Origin: Clostridia bacterium
Lineage (GTDB): Bacteria; Bacillota; Clostridia; UBA1381; UBA9506
NCBI GenBank assembly: GCA_017415145.1
Contig: JAFQJE010000026.1
Location: forward strand, 1-44,825
Length of the DNA stretch: 44,825 nt
Reading direction: 5' to 3'
In this document: positions 1 through 7,858 of the stretch, piece by piece
Layout: each line of letters starts with the position of its first letter
Position numbering within the stretch: position 1 is the first letter of the stretch
Translations under genes and position numbers: made by a program
Notes under the pieces: generated by a model
The model's database searches: none
What the model was told of the DNA's origin: nothing
Seen by the model: the letters and a program-made list of their open reading frames with translations, nothing else

Positions 1-1
1 A

Positions 2-46
2 AGAGCAAGAAGATGCGTTATGGTTGACGGTCTTCGTATTGTATAA
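2..46 (+). CDS. C-terminal tail of an upstream gene, possibly CoA-acylating aldehyde dehydrogenase (5' end outside window)
   Basis: Frame 2 is open from the window edge to a TAA at 44-46 and encodes a tail ending in RRCVMVDGLRIV. It is followed after 24 bases by the shell-protein gene. Basic-Cys-Val tails of this kind are, from memory, typical of the PduP/EutE CoA-acylating aldehyde dehydrogenases that sit in microcompartment loci, where the enzyme would feed the PduL phosphotransacylase encoded at 741. Only about 14 residues are visible, so the family call is an inference from the tail and neighbours. Frames 1 and 3 are also open for short distances. Confidence 0.4.
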   Translation, partial: RARRCVMVDGLRIV

Positions 47-70
47 TTTACAAGATAAAGGATTGATATT

Positions 71-715
71 ATGAACGCATTAGGAATGGTAGAAGTATAT
101 AGCTTTACAACAGCTGTTTGTGTGGCAGATATTGTAGCAAAAACTTCAGACGTAAAAATTATAGCTTTTGACAGAAACAGACCTATTAGTCCCGACGTTC
201 CTGCACCTTTGGTTATGATTGTTAAGTTCGAAGGTAGTGTTGCCGCAGTTAACGCCGCCGTTGAAGCAGGCGTTGAATACGCAAAATCAGAAGGTAAATA
301 TATTGTTTCCCACGTTATCCCCAATCCCGGCGATGGCGTAGAAAAAATGGCTTACCTTATGGATGTTAACAAAGATAAATTTAATAAAAAGCTTCCTAAA
401 AGCTTTTTAGGCGTTGATTATTCTGCACCTGCAAATAACGATGAAGCTATTGGACTTTTAGAAGTACAGGGGCTTGTTGCATCAATAGAAGGTGCAGACG
501 CTATGCTCAAAGCCGCAAATGTAAGACTCATTCACTCAGAAAAACGTCTTGGCGGCAGACTTGTTACATTTATTATCAGAGGCAAAGTAGATGCTGTAAG
601 TGCTGCAATAGCTGCAGGCGAAGAAAATGCTAAAGCTTTAGGTGAAATCTTTGGCAAGGCAGTTATTGCTCGTCCTCATGATGAAGTTATTAAGTTTTTT
701 GATATTGAAGAATAA
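71..715 (+). CDS. Tandem-domain bacterial microcompartment shell protein (BMC-T)
   Basis: This 214-residue protein contains two BMC folds. Domain 1 (about 1-100) begins ALGMVEVYSFTTAV. Domain 2 (about 125-205) begins AIGLLEVQGLVASIEGADAM, a classical BMC signature. Fused BMC pairs assemble as trimers forming pseudohexameric tiles in the protein shell of metabolosomes, often with a gated central pore. Domain 1 carries an insertion rich in Pro and Asp (about 33-45) that could shape the pore or edge. There is no Cys at a position that clearly suggests the Fe-S cluster reported for PduT. The start follows an AAGGATTG ribosome site. The gene lies 25 bases before pduL and is probably co-transcribed. 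The substrate of the compartment cannot be read from this gene alone. Confidence 0.9.
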   Translation: MNALGMVEVYSFTTAVCVADIVAKTSDVKIIAFDRNRPISPDVPAPLVMIVKFEGSVAAVNAAVEAGVEYAKSEGKYIVSHVIPNPGDGVEKMAYLMDVNKDKFNKKLPKSFLGVDYSAPANNDEAIGLLEVQGLVASIEGADAMLKAANVRLIHSEKRLGGRLVTFIIRGKVDAVSAAIAAGEENAKALGEIFGKAVIARPHDEVIKFFDIEE

Positions 716-740
716 TTTTCTATAAAGCGAGTGTATTATT

Positions 741-1379
741 ATGTACGATATTAAAGAAATAACCGAGGCTGTAAAAAAAGCAGTTATCGATTTTGAAGAA
801 AATAGAGACAAAGTTACAATCGGTGTTTCTCAGCGTCACGTTCATCTTTCCAGAAAAGATCTTGATATTCTTTTTGGCGAAGGTTTTGAACTAACCAAGA
901 AGAAAACACTTATGGGAAGAGAATTTGCTTCTGACCAGTTTGTAACACTCGTTGGACCATCTTTAAAATCCATTGAAAAAGTAAGAGTCTTAGGACCTGT
1001 TAGAAAAGATACTCAAGTTGAAATTTCGAAAACTGACACATTTATTTTAAAGGTAAGTCCTCCGGTCCGTCCTTCCGGTAAAATCGAAGGCTCAGAACGT
1101 CTTGTTTTGGTTGGTCCTTGTGGTACTGTATATCTTAACGAAGGTGTTATCATAGCAAATAGACACATTCATCTTGATCCTCAGTATGCCGCAGCCAATA
1201 ATATCTCTGATAACGAATACGTAGACGTTGTTGTTGAGGGTATCAAACCTACAAGATTTTATGACGTTCAAGTTCGTGTACGTGATGATTTCAGATGTGA
1301 AATGCACATTGATACAGATGATGCCAACTCTACACTGCTCCGTAATGGTGATAAAGTAAAAATCATCAAAAAGAAGTAA
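741..1379 (+). CDS. pduL: Phosphate propanoyltransferase PduL
   Basis: PduL interconverts acyl-CoA and acyl-phosphate inside a microcompartment, recycling CoA and leading to ATP through an acyl kinase. The 212 residues match the family length. Both halves carry the zinc-binding His motifs, SQRHVHLSRKDL near 30 and ANRHIHLDPQ near 138, plus the RPSGKIEGSERLVL stretch between them. The first 18 residues (MYDIKEITEAVKKAVIDF) look like an amphipathic helix of the encapsulation-peptide type, which would target it to the lumen. The ribosome site is weak (GCGAG at about 9 bases), so translation may depend on the upstream gene. It lies between the shell gene and the DeoR regulator. Confidence 0.93.
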   Translation: MYDIKEITEAVKKAVIDFEENRDKVTIGVSQRHVHLSRKDLDILFGEGFELTKKKTLMGREFASDQFVTLVGPSLKSIEKVRVLGPVRKDTQVEISKTDTFILKVSPPVRPSGKIEGSERLVLVGPCGTVYLNEGVIIANRHIHLDPQYAAANNISDNEYVDVVVEGIKPTRFYDVQVRVRDDFRCEMHIDTDDANSTLLRNGDKVKIIKKK

Positions 1380-1393
1380 TATGAGGTGAAAAA

Positions 1394-2158
1394 ATGTTTG
1401 CGTTAGAGCGCCAGAAAATAATTTTAGAAAAATTGAATTTAGACGGTGCTGTATGGGTAAGCAAACTCAGCACAGAATTAGGCGTTACCGAAGAAACAAT
1501 AAGACGTGACTTGGAAAAACTTGAAAAACAGGAAGTATTAGTAAGAACCCATGGTGGCGCTGTTCCAATTACTGACAGTTCATATGAATTGTCTTTAGAA
1601 AAAAGAAAGCAAACTAATTTAGCAGCAAAAGAGAAACTGGCAAAAGCTGCTGCTGAACATATTTTACCCGGTGATACAATATTTTTGGACTCATCTACTA
1701 CAACGTTTTATATTGCAAAAGAAATTAAAAAGATAAACAATGTAACTGTAATAAGCAACTCACTAAGGGTTATAAATGAGCTTTCAAATGTTGAAAACAT
1801 TAAAATGATTGGCGTTGGCGGCGTAGTAAGCAATAACCAGTCAACTGTTGGTTATTTGGCAGAAAACTCAATTAAGAATAATTTTTATGCAGTTAAATTC
1901 TTTTTCTCAAGCAAGGGAGTTTCACCTTCAGCAGGAATTCTTGAGAGTAACGAGCAAGAATGTGCTATAAAGAAACAAATGTTAGCAAACTCCAACGAGA
2001 AATACTATCTATGCGATGCTTCTAAAATCGGAAGAGTTGGTTTTTATAAGCTAACTCCTATTGAGCAAGTTGATTATTTTATCACAGAAGCGAAGTTGAA
2101 TGACAGTTACATAGACATTTTTAACGAATTCGATGTAAAATACATTCAAGCTGAATAG
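1394..2158 (+). CDS. DeoR-family transcriptional regulator
   Basis: This 254-residue regulator has an N-terminal winged helix (about 5-58), including the recognition region VTEETIRRDLEKLEKQ and the family signature VRTHGGAVP. It is followed by a DeoR C-terminal sensor domain (about 75-235) of the sugar-phosphate-isomerase-like fold. DeoR proteins usually repress sugar catabolic operons and are released by a phosphorylated sugar intermediate. Its place as last gene after the shell protein and PduL, behind a good AGGTG site and 15 bases from pduL, makes it the likely local regulator of the microcompartment operon. A fucose or rhamnose phosphate as effector is a guess, supported only by the rhamnulokinase gene 30 kb away. 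Confidence 0.88.
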   Translation: MFALERQKIILEKLNLDGAVWVSKLSTELGVTEETIRRDLEKLEKQEVLVRTHGGAVPITDSSYELSLEKRKQTNLAAKEKLAKAAAEHILPGDTIFLDSSTTTFYIAKEIKKINNVTVISNSLRVINELSNVENIKMIGVGGVVSNNQSTVGYLAENSIKNNFYAVKFFFSSKGVSPSAGILESNEQECAIKKQMLANSNEKYYLCDASKIGRVGFYKLTPIEQVDYFITEAKLNDSYIDIFNEFDVKYIQAE

Positions 2159-2203
2159 ACAAAAAAACACGGTAGATTTTAAATCTACTGTGTTTTTTTG
2201 TCT
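2159..2203. terminator. Bidirectional terminator between the DeoR gene and pfkA
   Basis: A long stem pairs AAAAAAACACGGTAGATT with its near-perfect complement, with one G-T pair and A/T tracts on both sides. Both flanking genes end into it, so it can stop transcription from either strand. Confidence 0.85.
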
Positions 2204-2204
2204 A

Positions 2205-3179
2205 CTATAATGAAAGAACTTCTGCTACACCAACTAGCTCATTGTCGAGATTTTTGTGCATATTTAAACCTTCTAAAATATCATAGTCAACAATTTTGTC
2301 GCCTTCTATTGCTACAATTCTGTTTCCTAAACCCTGATTCAATAGGTCGACCGCTGCCACACCCATACGACTTGCAGTAACTCTGTCTTTTACAGTAGGA
2401 TTACCGCCACGCTGAATGTGTCCTAAGATCGTTGCTCTTGTTTCGATTCCTGTTTCTTCCTCAATACGTTCTGCCATTTTAATAGCACTCATATTGTCCT
2501 TGGTTACACCTTCTGCTACAATAATTAGATGCTGTTCTTTACCGCGTTTGATACCCGACTTTATTTGAGATAATATATCTCTTTTAAAATCAAAATCCTT
2601 TTCCGGAATAATAATTGCCTCTGCTCCGCACGCGATACCGACATTTACAGCAATATAGCCCGCATCTCTTCCCATAACTTCAACAACCGAACAACGGTCA
2701 TGGCTGCGACATGTATCTCGTATCTTATCAATTGCTTCCTGCACAGTATTTAATGCAGTATCAAAACCAATTGTATAATCTGTACATCCGATATCATTAT
2801 CAATTGTTCCCGGAATGCCGACAGTAGGCAATCCTGCGAGACTCAAATCTCGTGCTCCACGGAAAGAACCATCTCCACCAATTACCACAAGACCTTCTAT
2901 TCCCATTGCCTTTGCATTTTCTACCGCCTTTGCAACTGCTTCCGGCTCTTTAAATTCGGGACATCTTGCAGACTGCAATATGGTACCCCCTCTGTGCAAA
3001 ATATCAGAAACAGAACGAGGTCCCATATCTTCAAACAAGTTTGTCAAAAGTCCATAGTATCCTTTTCTAAAGGCGACAACTTCCATTCCAATAGCACATG
3101 CAGAACGAACAACCGCACGAATGGCAGCATTCATACCCGGAGCGTCTCCTCCACTGGTTAAAACTCCAATTTTCTTCAT
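2205..3179 (-). CDS. pfkA: ATP-dependent 6-phosphofructokinase
   Basis: PfkA phosphorylates fructose 6-phosphate to fructose 1,6-bisphosphate in glycolysis. From ATG at 3179 the product is 324 residues, close to the usual 320. The ATP-binding loop TSGGDAPGMNAAIR is at about 9-22, the catalytic PGTIDNDIGCTDYTIGFDTA is near 122, and EVMGRDAGYIA is near 167. GGDGS suggests an ATP rather than pyrophosphate-dependent enzyme. A TTG two codons upstream (3185) sits 6 bases from AGAAAGG and could also start translation. It is the last gene of the pnp-thrS-3446 gene cluster, about 70 bases after the small gene. Its leader carries a hairpin directly before the Shine-Dalgarno sequence (see the 3196-3229 entry). 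Confidence 0.97.
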   Translation of the reverse strand: MKKIGVLTSGGDAPGMNAAIRAVVRSACAIGMEVVAFRKGYYGLLTNLFEDMGPRSVSDILHRGGTILQSARCPEFKEPEAVAKAVENAKAMGIEGLVVIGGDGSFRGARDLSLAGLPTVGIPGTIDNDIGCTDYTIGFDTALNTVQEAIDKIRDTCRSHDRCSVVEVMGRDAGYIAVNVGIACGAEAIIIPEKDFDFKRDILSQIKSGIKRGKEQHLIIVAEGVTKDNMSAIKMAERIEEETGIETRATILGHIQRGGNPTVKDRVTASRMGVAAVDLLNQGLGNRIVAIEGDKIVDYDILEGLNMHKNLDNELVGVAEVLSL

Positions 3180-3195
3180 ATTCAATCAATACCTT

Positions 3196-3229
3196 TCTGC
3201 CCATATTTTTTTTCCCCAATCATGGGCTG
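3196..3229 (-). promoter_or_regulatory. Hairpin abutting the extended Shine-Dalgarno sequence of pfkA
   Basis: On the minus strand GCCCAT pairs with ATGGGC and the 3' arm runs straight into AGAAAGG, the extended Shine-Dalgarno sequence complementary to the 16S 3' end. The same arrangement (GGC, then AGAAAGG) occurs before pnp and upp. Function is unknown. Confidence 0.4.
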
Positions 3230-3248
3230 ATAAGGGATAAAACTACAT

Positions 3249-3446
3249 TCAAAAAAGTTCCGAAATCAAAACTCTATGGCCCTCTTCAACTTCAGATTCA
3301 GGAAGCAAGATTTCGTAACAGCCATAAGCTGCATTTTCTCTTGCGCTAGTAGAACGCATTTTTACAATAAGTCCTGTTGCACGCAAAAGCTCTGTAACAT
3401 TATTAGCCGTTTCTTTATTCTGTGTTATAAAAATAACAATCCACAT
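3249..3446 (-). CDS. Small DUF2007-like protein
   Basis: This 65-residue protein begins MWIVIFITQNKETANNVTEL. Its pattern (beta strand, helix over residues 11-24, strand GLIVKMRST, then GCYEILLPESEVEEGHRVL) resembles the small DUF2007 signal-transducing fold, which is an inference from shape. The start is supported by a GGAG site 8 bases upstream of ATG at 3446. It lies 28 bases downstream of thrS and about 70 bases before pfkA on the same strand, so it is likely expressed with them. No catalytic motif is visible. Confidence 0.7.
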   Translation of the reverse strand: MWIVIFITQNKETANNVTELLRATGLIVKMRSTSARENAAYGCYEILLPESEVEEGHRVLISELF

Positions 3447-3474
3447 AGTATCAGCTCCTCAAAATCAAACAAGT

Positions 3475-5409
3475 TTATCTGACTTTTTCTCTGATTTCTT
3501 TCGTAATGTTTGCGATAAAGTCTTCTTTAGAAACCTGTCCTAAGTCGCCCGCCTTTCTTGAACGAACGGAAACCGCACCTGCTTCTATTTCTTTTTCGCC
3601 AACAATTAACATATAAGGAATCTTTTCCAACTGTGCTTCTCTTATTTTATAACCAATTTTTTCGTTCCTATCATCAACTTCAACTAAAACTCCGTTTGTA
3701 CGTAAAACTTTTGCGTACTCATGAGCATACTCTTTTTGCGCATCTGTAATAGGAAGTATTTTTGCCTGAACGGGAGCAAGCCACGTTGGGAACGCACCTG
3801 CATACTTTTCTATTAATAATGCCAATGTTCTTTCGTAACAACCGATTGATGTTCTGTGGATGATGTAGGGATTCTTCTTAGAACCGTCACTATCGGTATA
3901 TTCCATACCAAATTTTTCAGCTAACATCTGGTCAACCTGAATTGTTATAAGCGTATCTTCTTTTCCAAATACATTTTTAATCTGAATATCAAGTTTAGGA
4001 CCATAGAAAGCAGCTTCACCAATGCCAATCTTATATTCGAGACCAAGGTCATCAAGAATTGTTTTCATTGTACCTTGAGCTTCTGCCCACTGTTCGTCCG
4101 TCCCAATATACTTTTCGCGGTTTTCAGGATCCCATTGAGAGAATCTGTAAGATACATCCTCATATAGACCTAATGTCTTTAACATATAATTTGTCATCTC
4201 TAAACAGTTTTTGAATTCATCTTCAAGCTGATCAGGTCTGCACATTAAGTGACCTTCAGAAATTGTGAACTGGCGGACACGAATAAGCCCGTGCATTTCG
4301 CCTGAAGCTTCGTTTCTGAAAAGTGTAGATGTTTCGCCGTAGCGCAATGGTAAATCTCTGTAACTTCTCATTTTTGAAAGATAAGCCTGGTACTGGAAAG
4401 GACAAGTCATAGGACGAAGTGCAAACACTTCTTTGTCGCTCTCAGGGTCACCCATAACAAACATACCATCCAAATAATGATCCCAGTGACCAGAAATTTT
4501 ATAAAGGTCACTTTTTGCCATTAAGGGTGTTTTTGTTCTGAGCCAACCGTTTGCTTCTTCATAGTCTTCTACCCATCTCTGGAGTGTCTGTATAATCTTT
4601 GTACCCTTTGGAAGCAATACAGGTAAGCCCTGTCCGATAACATCTACTGTTGTAAAAATTTCGAGCTCACGACCAAGTTTATTGTGATCGCGTTTTCTTG
4701 CTTCTTCCTGTGCAGCCAAGAATTCTTCCATATCTGCTTTGTTTGTAAACGCAGTACCATAAATTCTTTGGAGCATCTTGTTCTTTTCATCACCACGCCA
4801 GTAAGCACCCGCTGTACCTGTTAAGGTGAACGCCTTTACTTTACCGGTTGATGAAATATGAGGCCCTGCACAAAGGTCTGTAAACTCACCCTGCTCATAA
4901 AAGCTGATTTCAGCATCTTCAGGTAAATCTGATATAAGCTCTACTTTATATATTTCGCCTTTTTCTTCAAAATATTTAAGAGCGTCACTTCTTGATTTAA
5001 TAATTTTTCTTACAGGGAGATTTTCCTTTACAATTTTTTTCATTTCAGCAGAAATTTTCTCTAAAACTTCAGGTGTAAAGGAAACCTCTGAATCAATATC
5101 ATAGTAAAAACCATTTTCAATCGCAGGACCAATCGCAAGCTTAGAATCAGGATAAAGTCTTTTTACCGCCTGTGCCAAAATATGGGATGCAGTATGTCTG
5201 AATACATCCTTACCTTTTTGGTCATCAAAGGTAAGGAAAGCGATAGTAGCATCACTTTCGATTACCTCGCCCATACCCAAAACCTTACCGTCTACTTCTG
5301 CAGCTAAAGACGCACGCATAAGACCTTCAGAAATGTCTCCTGCAATTTCGTATAAATGCTTAGGTTCGCTATATTCTAAGATTTTTCCATCTTTTAATGT
5401 AATTTTCAT
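3475..5409 (-). CDS. thrS: Threonyl-tRNA synthetase
   Basis: ThrS charges tRNA-Thr. From ATG at 5409 it is 644 residues, the normal length. It has a TGS domain (about 1-60), the editing domain with HTASHILAQ (about 72-80), and the class II catalytic core with the motif 2 region (RNEASGEMHGLIRVRQFTIS) and the Zn-site Cys in MTCPFQ. The C-terminal anticodon-binding domain starts near WLAPVQAKILP. A GGAGG lies 8 bases before this ATG. A TTG six codons upstream overlaps the ribosome site and is unlikely to be used. Unlike many Firmicutes thrS genes it has no T-box leader, because pnp ends only 21 bases upstream and the gene is inside the pnp operon. Confidence 0.97.
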   Translation of the reverse strand: MKITLKDGKILEYSEPKHLYEIAGDISEGLMRASLAAEVDGKVLGMGEVIESDATIAFLTFDDQKGKDVFRHTASHILAQAVKRLYPDSKLAIGPAIENGFYYDIDSEVSFTPEVLEKISAEMKKIVKENLPVRKIIKSRSDALKYFEEKGEIYKVELISDLPEDAEISFYEQGEFTDLCAGPHISSTGKVKAFTLTGTAGAYWRGDEKNKMLQRIYGTAFTNKADMEEFLAAQEEARKRDHNKLGRELEIFTTVDVIGQGLPVLLPKGTKIIQTLQRWVEDYEEANGWLRTKTPLMAKSDLYKISGHWDHYLDGMFVMGDPESDKEVFALRPMTCPFQYQAYLSKMRSYRDLPLRYGETSTLFRNEASGEMHGLIRVRQFTISEGHLMCRPDQLEDEFKNCLEMTNYMLKTLGLYEDVSYRFSQWDPENREKYIGTDEQWAEAQGTMKTILDDLGLEYKIGIGEAAFYGPKLDIQIKNVFGKEDTLITIQVDQMLAEKFGMEYTDSDGSKKNPYIIHRTSIGCYERTLALLIEKYAGAFPTWLAPVQAKILPITDAQKEYAHEYAKVLRTNGVLVEVDDRNEKIGYKIREAQLEKIPYMLIVGEKEIEAGAVSVRSRKAGDLGQVSKEDFIANITKEIREKVR

Positions 5410-5430
5410 AATTTCGCCTCCGAGCAAAAA

Positions 5431-7548
5431 TTATTCGTTGTCTTCTTTTGTGCCTTCTAAATCATTTAAAGCATCTTTTCTGGATAAGCTGATTTTTCCT
5501 GTCTTTTCATCAACTTCCATTACTTTAACCATGATTTCGTCACCAACGTTTACAACATCTTCTACTTTCGCTACTCTTCTGTTTTCAAGTTTTGAGATAT
5601 GGCACAAACCTTCAACACCGGGAATAAACTCTACGAATGCACCGAATGTTGTAACTGTTGTAACCTTACCCTTGAAAATCGCACCGATTTCAATATTACC
5701 ACAGATAGCATCAATAATTTCCATTGCACGCTTTGCATCTTCTTCAACACTTGTTGCGATATATATTGTGCCATCTTCTTCGATATCAATCTTTGTCTGA
5801 GTTTCTGCAATAATTTTCTGGATTACCTTACCGCCTGAACCAATAACGTCACGGATCTTATCTTTGTCAATATGCATTGTATAAATCTTAGGAGCATATT
5901 TAGAAAGTTCTGCACGGGGTTCAGGAATAGCCTTTAAGATAACTTCGTCTAAGATATAGTTTCTTGCTTCTTTTGTCTGGGCAAAAGCCTGCTTGATGAT
6001 TTCAGGAGTTAAACCGTCAATCTTAATATCCATCTGAATAGCGGTAATTCCTTCTTTTGTACCTGCTACTTTGAAGTCCATGTCGCCATAGAAATCTTCT
6101 AAGCCCTGAATATCAACCATTGTGATAAATCTGTCACCTTCTGTAACTAAACCTACAGAAATACCTGCAACAGGAGCCTTTATCGGAACACCAGCATCCA
6201 TTAGTGCCAATGTGCTACCACAAACGCTTGCCTGTGATGTACTACCGTTTGAAGAAAGTACTTCAGAAACAAGTCTTAATGCATAGGGGAATTCCTCTTC
6301 ACTGGGGATAACAGGCTCTAAAGCTCTTTCTGCTAAAGCACCGTGACCAATTTCACGTCTGCCGGGACCCCTAGAGGGTCTTGTTTCGCCTACACTGTAT
6401 GAGGGGAAATTGTAGTGATGGATATAACGTTTCTCTGTTTCAGCATCAATACCATCTAAGATCTGAGCCTCTCCAATAGGACCGAGTGTTGCAATTGTTA
6501 ATACCTGTGTCTGACCTCTTGCAAAAAGACCTGAGCCATGTGTTCTGGGAAGAATTGAAACCTCAGCACTTAAAGGTCTGATATCTGTGATGCCACGACC
6601 ATCAACACGTTTGCCTTCGTCTAAAATCCAACGACGAACAATATATTTCATTAACTTTTCTACTGCTTCTGTAATTTCTGCGCCATTTTCTTCTTCTGTG
6701 TATTTGCCTTCAAAATGTGCATAGAGTTCTTCGTAGAATACTTTCATATTTGCTTCACGTACATTTTTGTCGTCTGTATCTAAAGCAACTTTTAATTTAT
6801 CCATACCAAACTCTTTGATATCGTTGTAGAGTTCTTCGTCAACAACATGAGGCTCGTATGTGATTTTTTCTTTACCTACTTCTGCCTGAATTGCAGAAAT
6901 GAAATCACAGATCTTTTTAATTTCTTCATGAGCCATCATAATAGCATCAAAAACAACATCTTCTTTAACTTCCTTAGCACCTGCTTCGATCATAACAACC
7001 TTTTCTTTTGTACCTGCAACTGTTAAGTAAAGGTCACTCTTTTCGCGTTCTGCAAGTGTGGGATTAATAACGAGTTTTCCGTCAACATAACCCATAACAA
7101 CGCCGCCGATGGGACCGTTCCACGGAATTTCAGAAATTGCGATAGCAACTGATGTACCAATCATCGCAGCAACCTCAGGTGAATAGTCCTGATCAACTGA
7201 CATAACTGTATTTACAACAGATACGTCATTTCTTAAATCCTTAGGGAATAACGGACGAATAGGTCTGTCAATAACACGTGATGTTAAAACTGCCTTATCA
7301 GAAGGCTTACCCTCACGTCTTGTGAAACCACCGGGGATTCTGCCTACTGAGTAGAGTTTTTCTTCAAAATCTACACTCAAAGGGAAGAAATCAATACCCT
7401 CTCTGGGTTTTGCTGCCATTGTTGCTGTTGATAACACGCAGGTCTCACCGTATCTTACCATAACTGCGCCGCCTGCAAGCTCTGCAAACTTGCCTGTTTC
7501 GATTTCTAGAGGTCTACCTGCAAATTCTGTCTTAAAGCTTTTGTACAT
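5431..7548 (-). CDS. pnp: Polyribonucleotide nucleotidyltransferase (PNPase)
   Basis: PNPase is a phosphorolytic 3'-5' exoribonuclease, a trimer that degrades mRNA and can add tails. The 705-residue product has two RNase PH domains (about 1-230 and 310-545), a KH domain with GSGGKVIQKI (about 565), and a C-terminal S1 domain (about 620-690) with IFKGKVTTVTTFGAFVEF. The region GPGRREIGHGALAERAL belongs to the active second RNase PH domain. The start codon ATG at 7548 follows AGAAAGG. It is the first gene of a minus-strand operon with thrS. Its 5' leader is unusually structured, which fits the known self-control of pnp by leader processing in other bacteria. Confidence 0.97.
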   Translation of the reverse strand: MYKSFKTEFAGRPLEIETGKFAELAGGAVMVRYGETCVLSTATMAAKPREGIDFFPLSVDFEEKLYSVGRIPGGFTRREGKPSDKAVLTSRVIDRPIRPLFPKDLRNDVSVVNTVMSVDQDYSPEVAAMIGTSVAIAISEIPWNGPIGGVVMGYVDGKLVINPTLAEREKSDLYLTVAGTKEKVVMIEAGAKEVKEDVVFDAIMMAHEEIKKICDFISAIQAEVGKEKITYEPHVVDEELYNDIKEFGMDKLKVALDTDDKNVREANMKVFYEELYAHFEGKYTEEENGAEITEAVEKLMKYIVRRWILDEGKRVDGRGITDIRPLSAEVSILPRTHGSGLFARGQTQVLTIATLGPIGEAQILDGIDAETEKRYIHHYNFPSYSVGETRPSRGPGRREIGHGALAERALEPVIPSEEEFPYALRLVSEVLSSNGSTSQASVCGSTLALMDAGVPIKAPVAGISVGLVTEGDRFITMVDIQGLEDFYGDMDFKVAGTKEGITAIQMDIKIDGLTPEIIKQAFAQTKEARNYILDEVILKAIPEPRAELSKYAPKIYTMHIDKDKIRDVIGSGGKVIQKIIAETQTKIDIEEDGTIYIATSVEEDAKRAMEIIDAICGNIEIGAIFKGKVTTVTTFGAFVEFIPGVEGLCHISKLENRRVAKVEDVVNVGDEIMVKVMEVDEKTGKISLSRKDALNDLEGTKEDNE

Positions 7549-7554
7549 AATGTC

Positions 7555-7614
7555 ATAACCTTTCTGCCCGCGTGAATTTATTTAATTATTAATACTCCGA
7601 ATTGCGGGCAAAAC
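7555..7614 (-). promoter_or_regulatory. pnp hairpin abutting the extended Shine-Dalgarno sequence
   Basis: On the minus strand TGCCCGC pairs perfectly with GCGGGCA, enclosing an AT-rich loop of about 32 bases. The 3' arm leads directly into GAAAGG before the pnp start. pfkA and upp share this arrangement. Folding or protein binding here could control ribosome access, which is inference. Confidence 0.45.
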
Positions 7615-7632
7615 GGGTATTTTGTTTTGATT

Positions 7633-7715
7633 CGCTTGGTAATAAGAGATAAGACATAAACATCAAACTTTTTTATCTTTTGGTGCTTATCTCTTACATC
7701 TTAATACACCAAGCG
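7633..7715 (-). promoter_or_regulatory. Long stem-loop in the pnp 5' leader
   Basis: In the minus-strand transcript CGCTTGGT (7715-7708) pairs with ACCAAGCG (7640-7633), and TAAGAGATAAG (7696-7686) with CTTATCTCTTA (7653-7643), giving 19 perfect pairs separated by an asymmetric internal loop. It lies between the pnp promoter and start codon. In E. coli a pnp leader stem is cut by RNase III and then destabilised by PNPase. This stem is a plausible analogue, but no sequence relation is claimed. Confidence 0.55.
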
Positions 7716-7729
7716 TCCAAAACACATAT

Positions 7730-7758
7730 ATTATAACAGATTTAATACCAAAAATCAA
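7730..7758 (-). promoter_or_regulatory. Sigma-A-type promoter for pnp
   Basis: On the minus strand TTGATT (7758-7753) and TATAAT (7735-7730) are 17 bases apart. Transcription would begin near 7723, giving a leader of about 175 bases. Together with the next entries this accounts for the 310-base gap between pnp and yybS. Confidence 0.7.
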
Positions 7759-7795
7759 GGAAAAATGCCTTTGTTACATTAATTTAATTTTACTG

Positions 7796-7824
7796 TTGAT
7801 ATTTTAAAACTATTATGTTAAAAT
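7796..7824 (+). promoter_or_regulatory. Sigma-A-type promoter for the yybS-gdpP-rplI-dnaB cluster
   Basis: TTGATA (7796-7801) and TAAAAT (7819-7824) are separated by 17 bases. The start site would be near 7831, about 28 bases before the TTG start codon of the first gene. Confidence 0.65.
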
Positions 7825-7858
7825 ATAAGTTACGATATTATGAGCAGGAGTCTTTTCA

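Noticed and set aside
5410-5430. T-box riboswitch before thrS
   Set aside because: Only 21 bases separate pnp and thrS, too short for a T-box. valS likewise overlaps its upstream gene.
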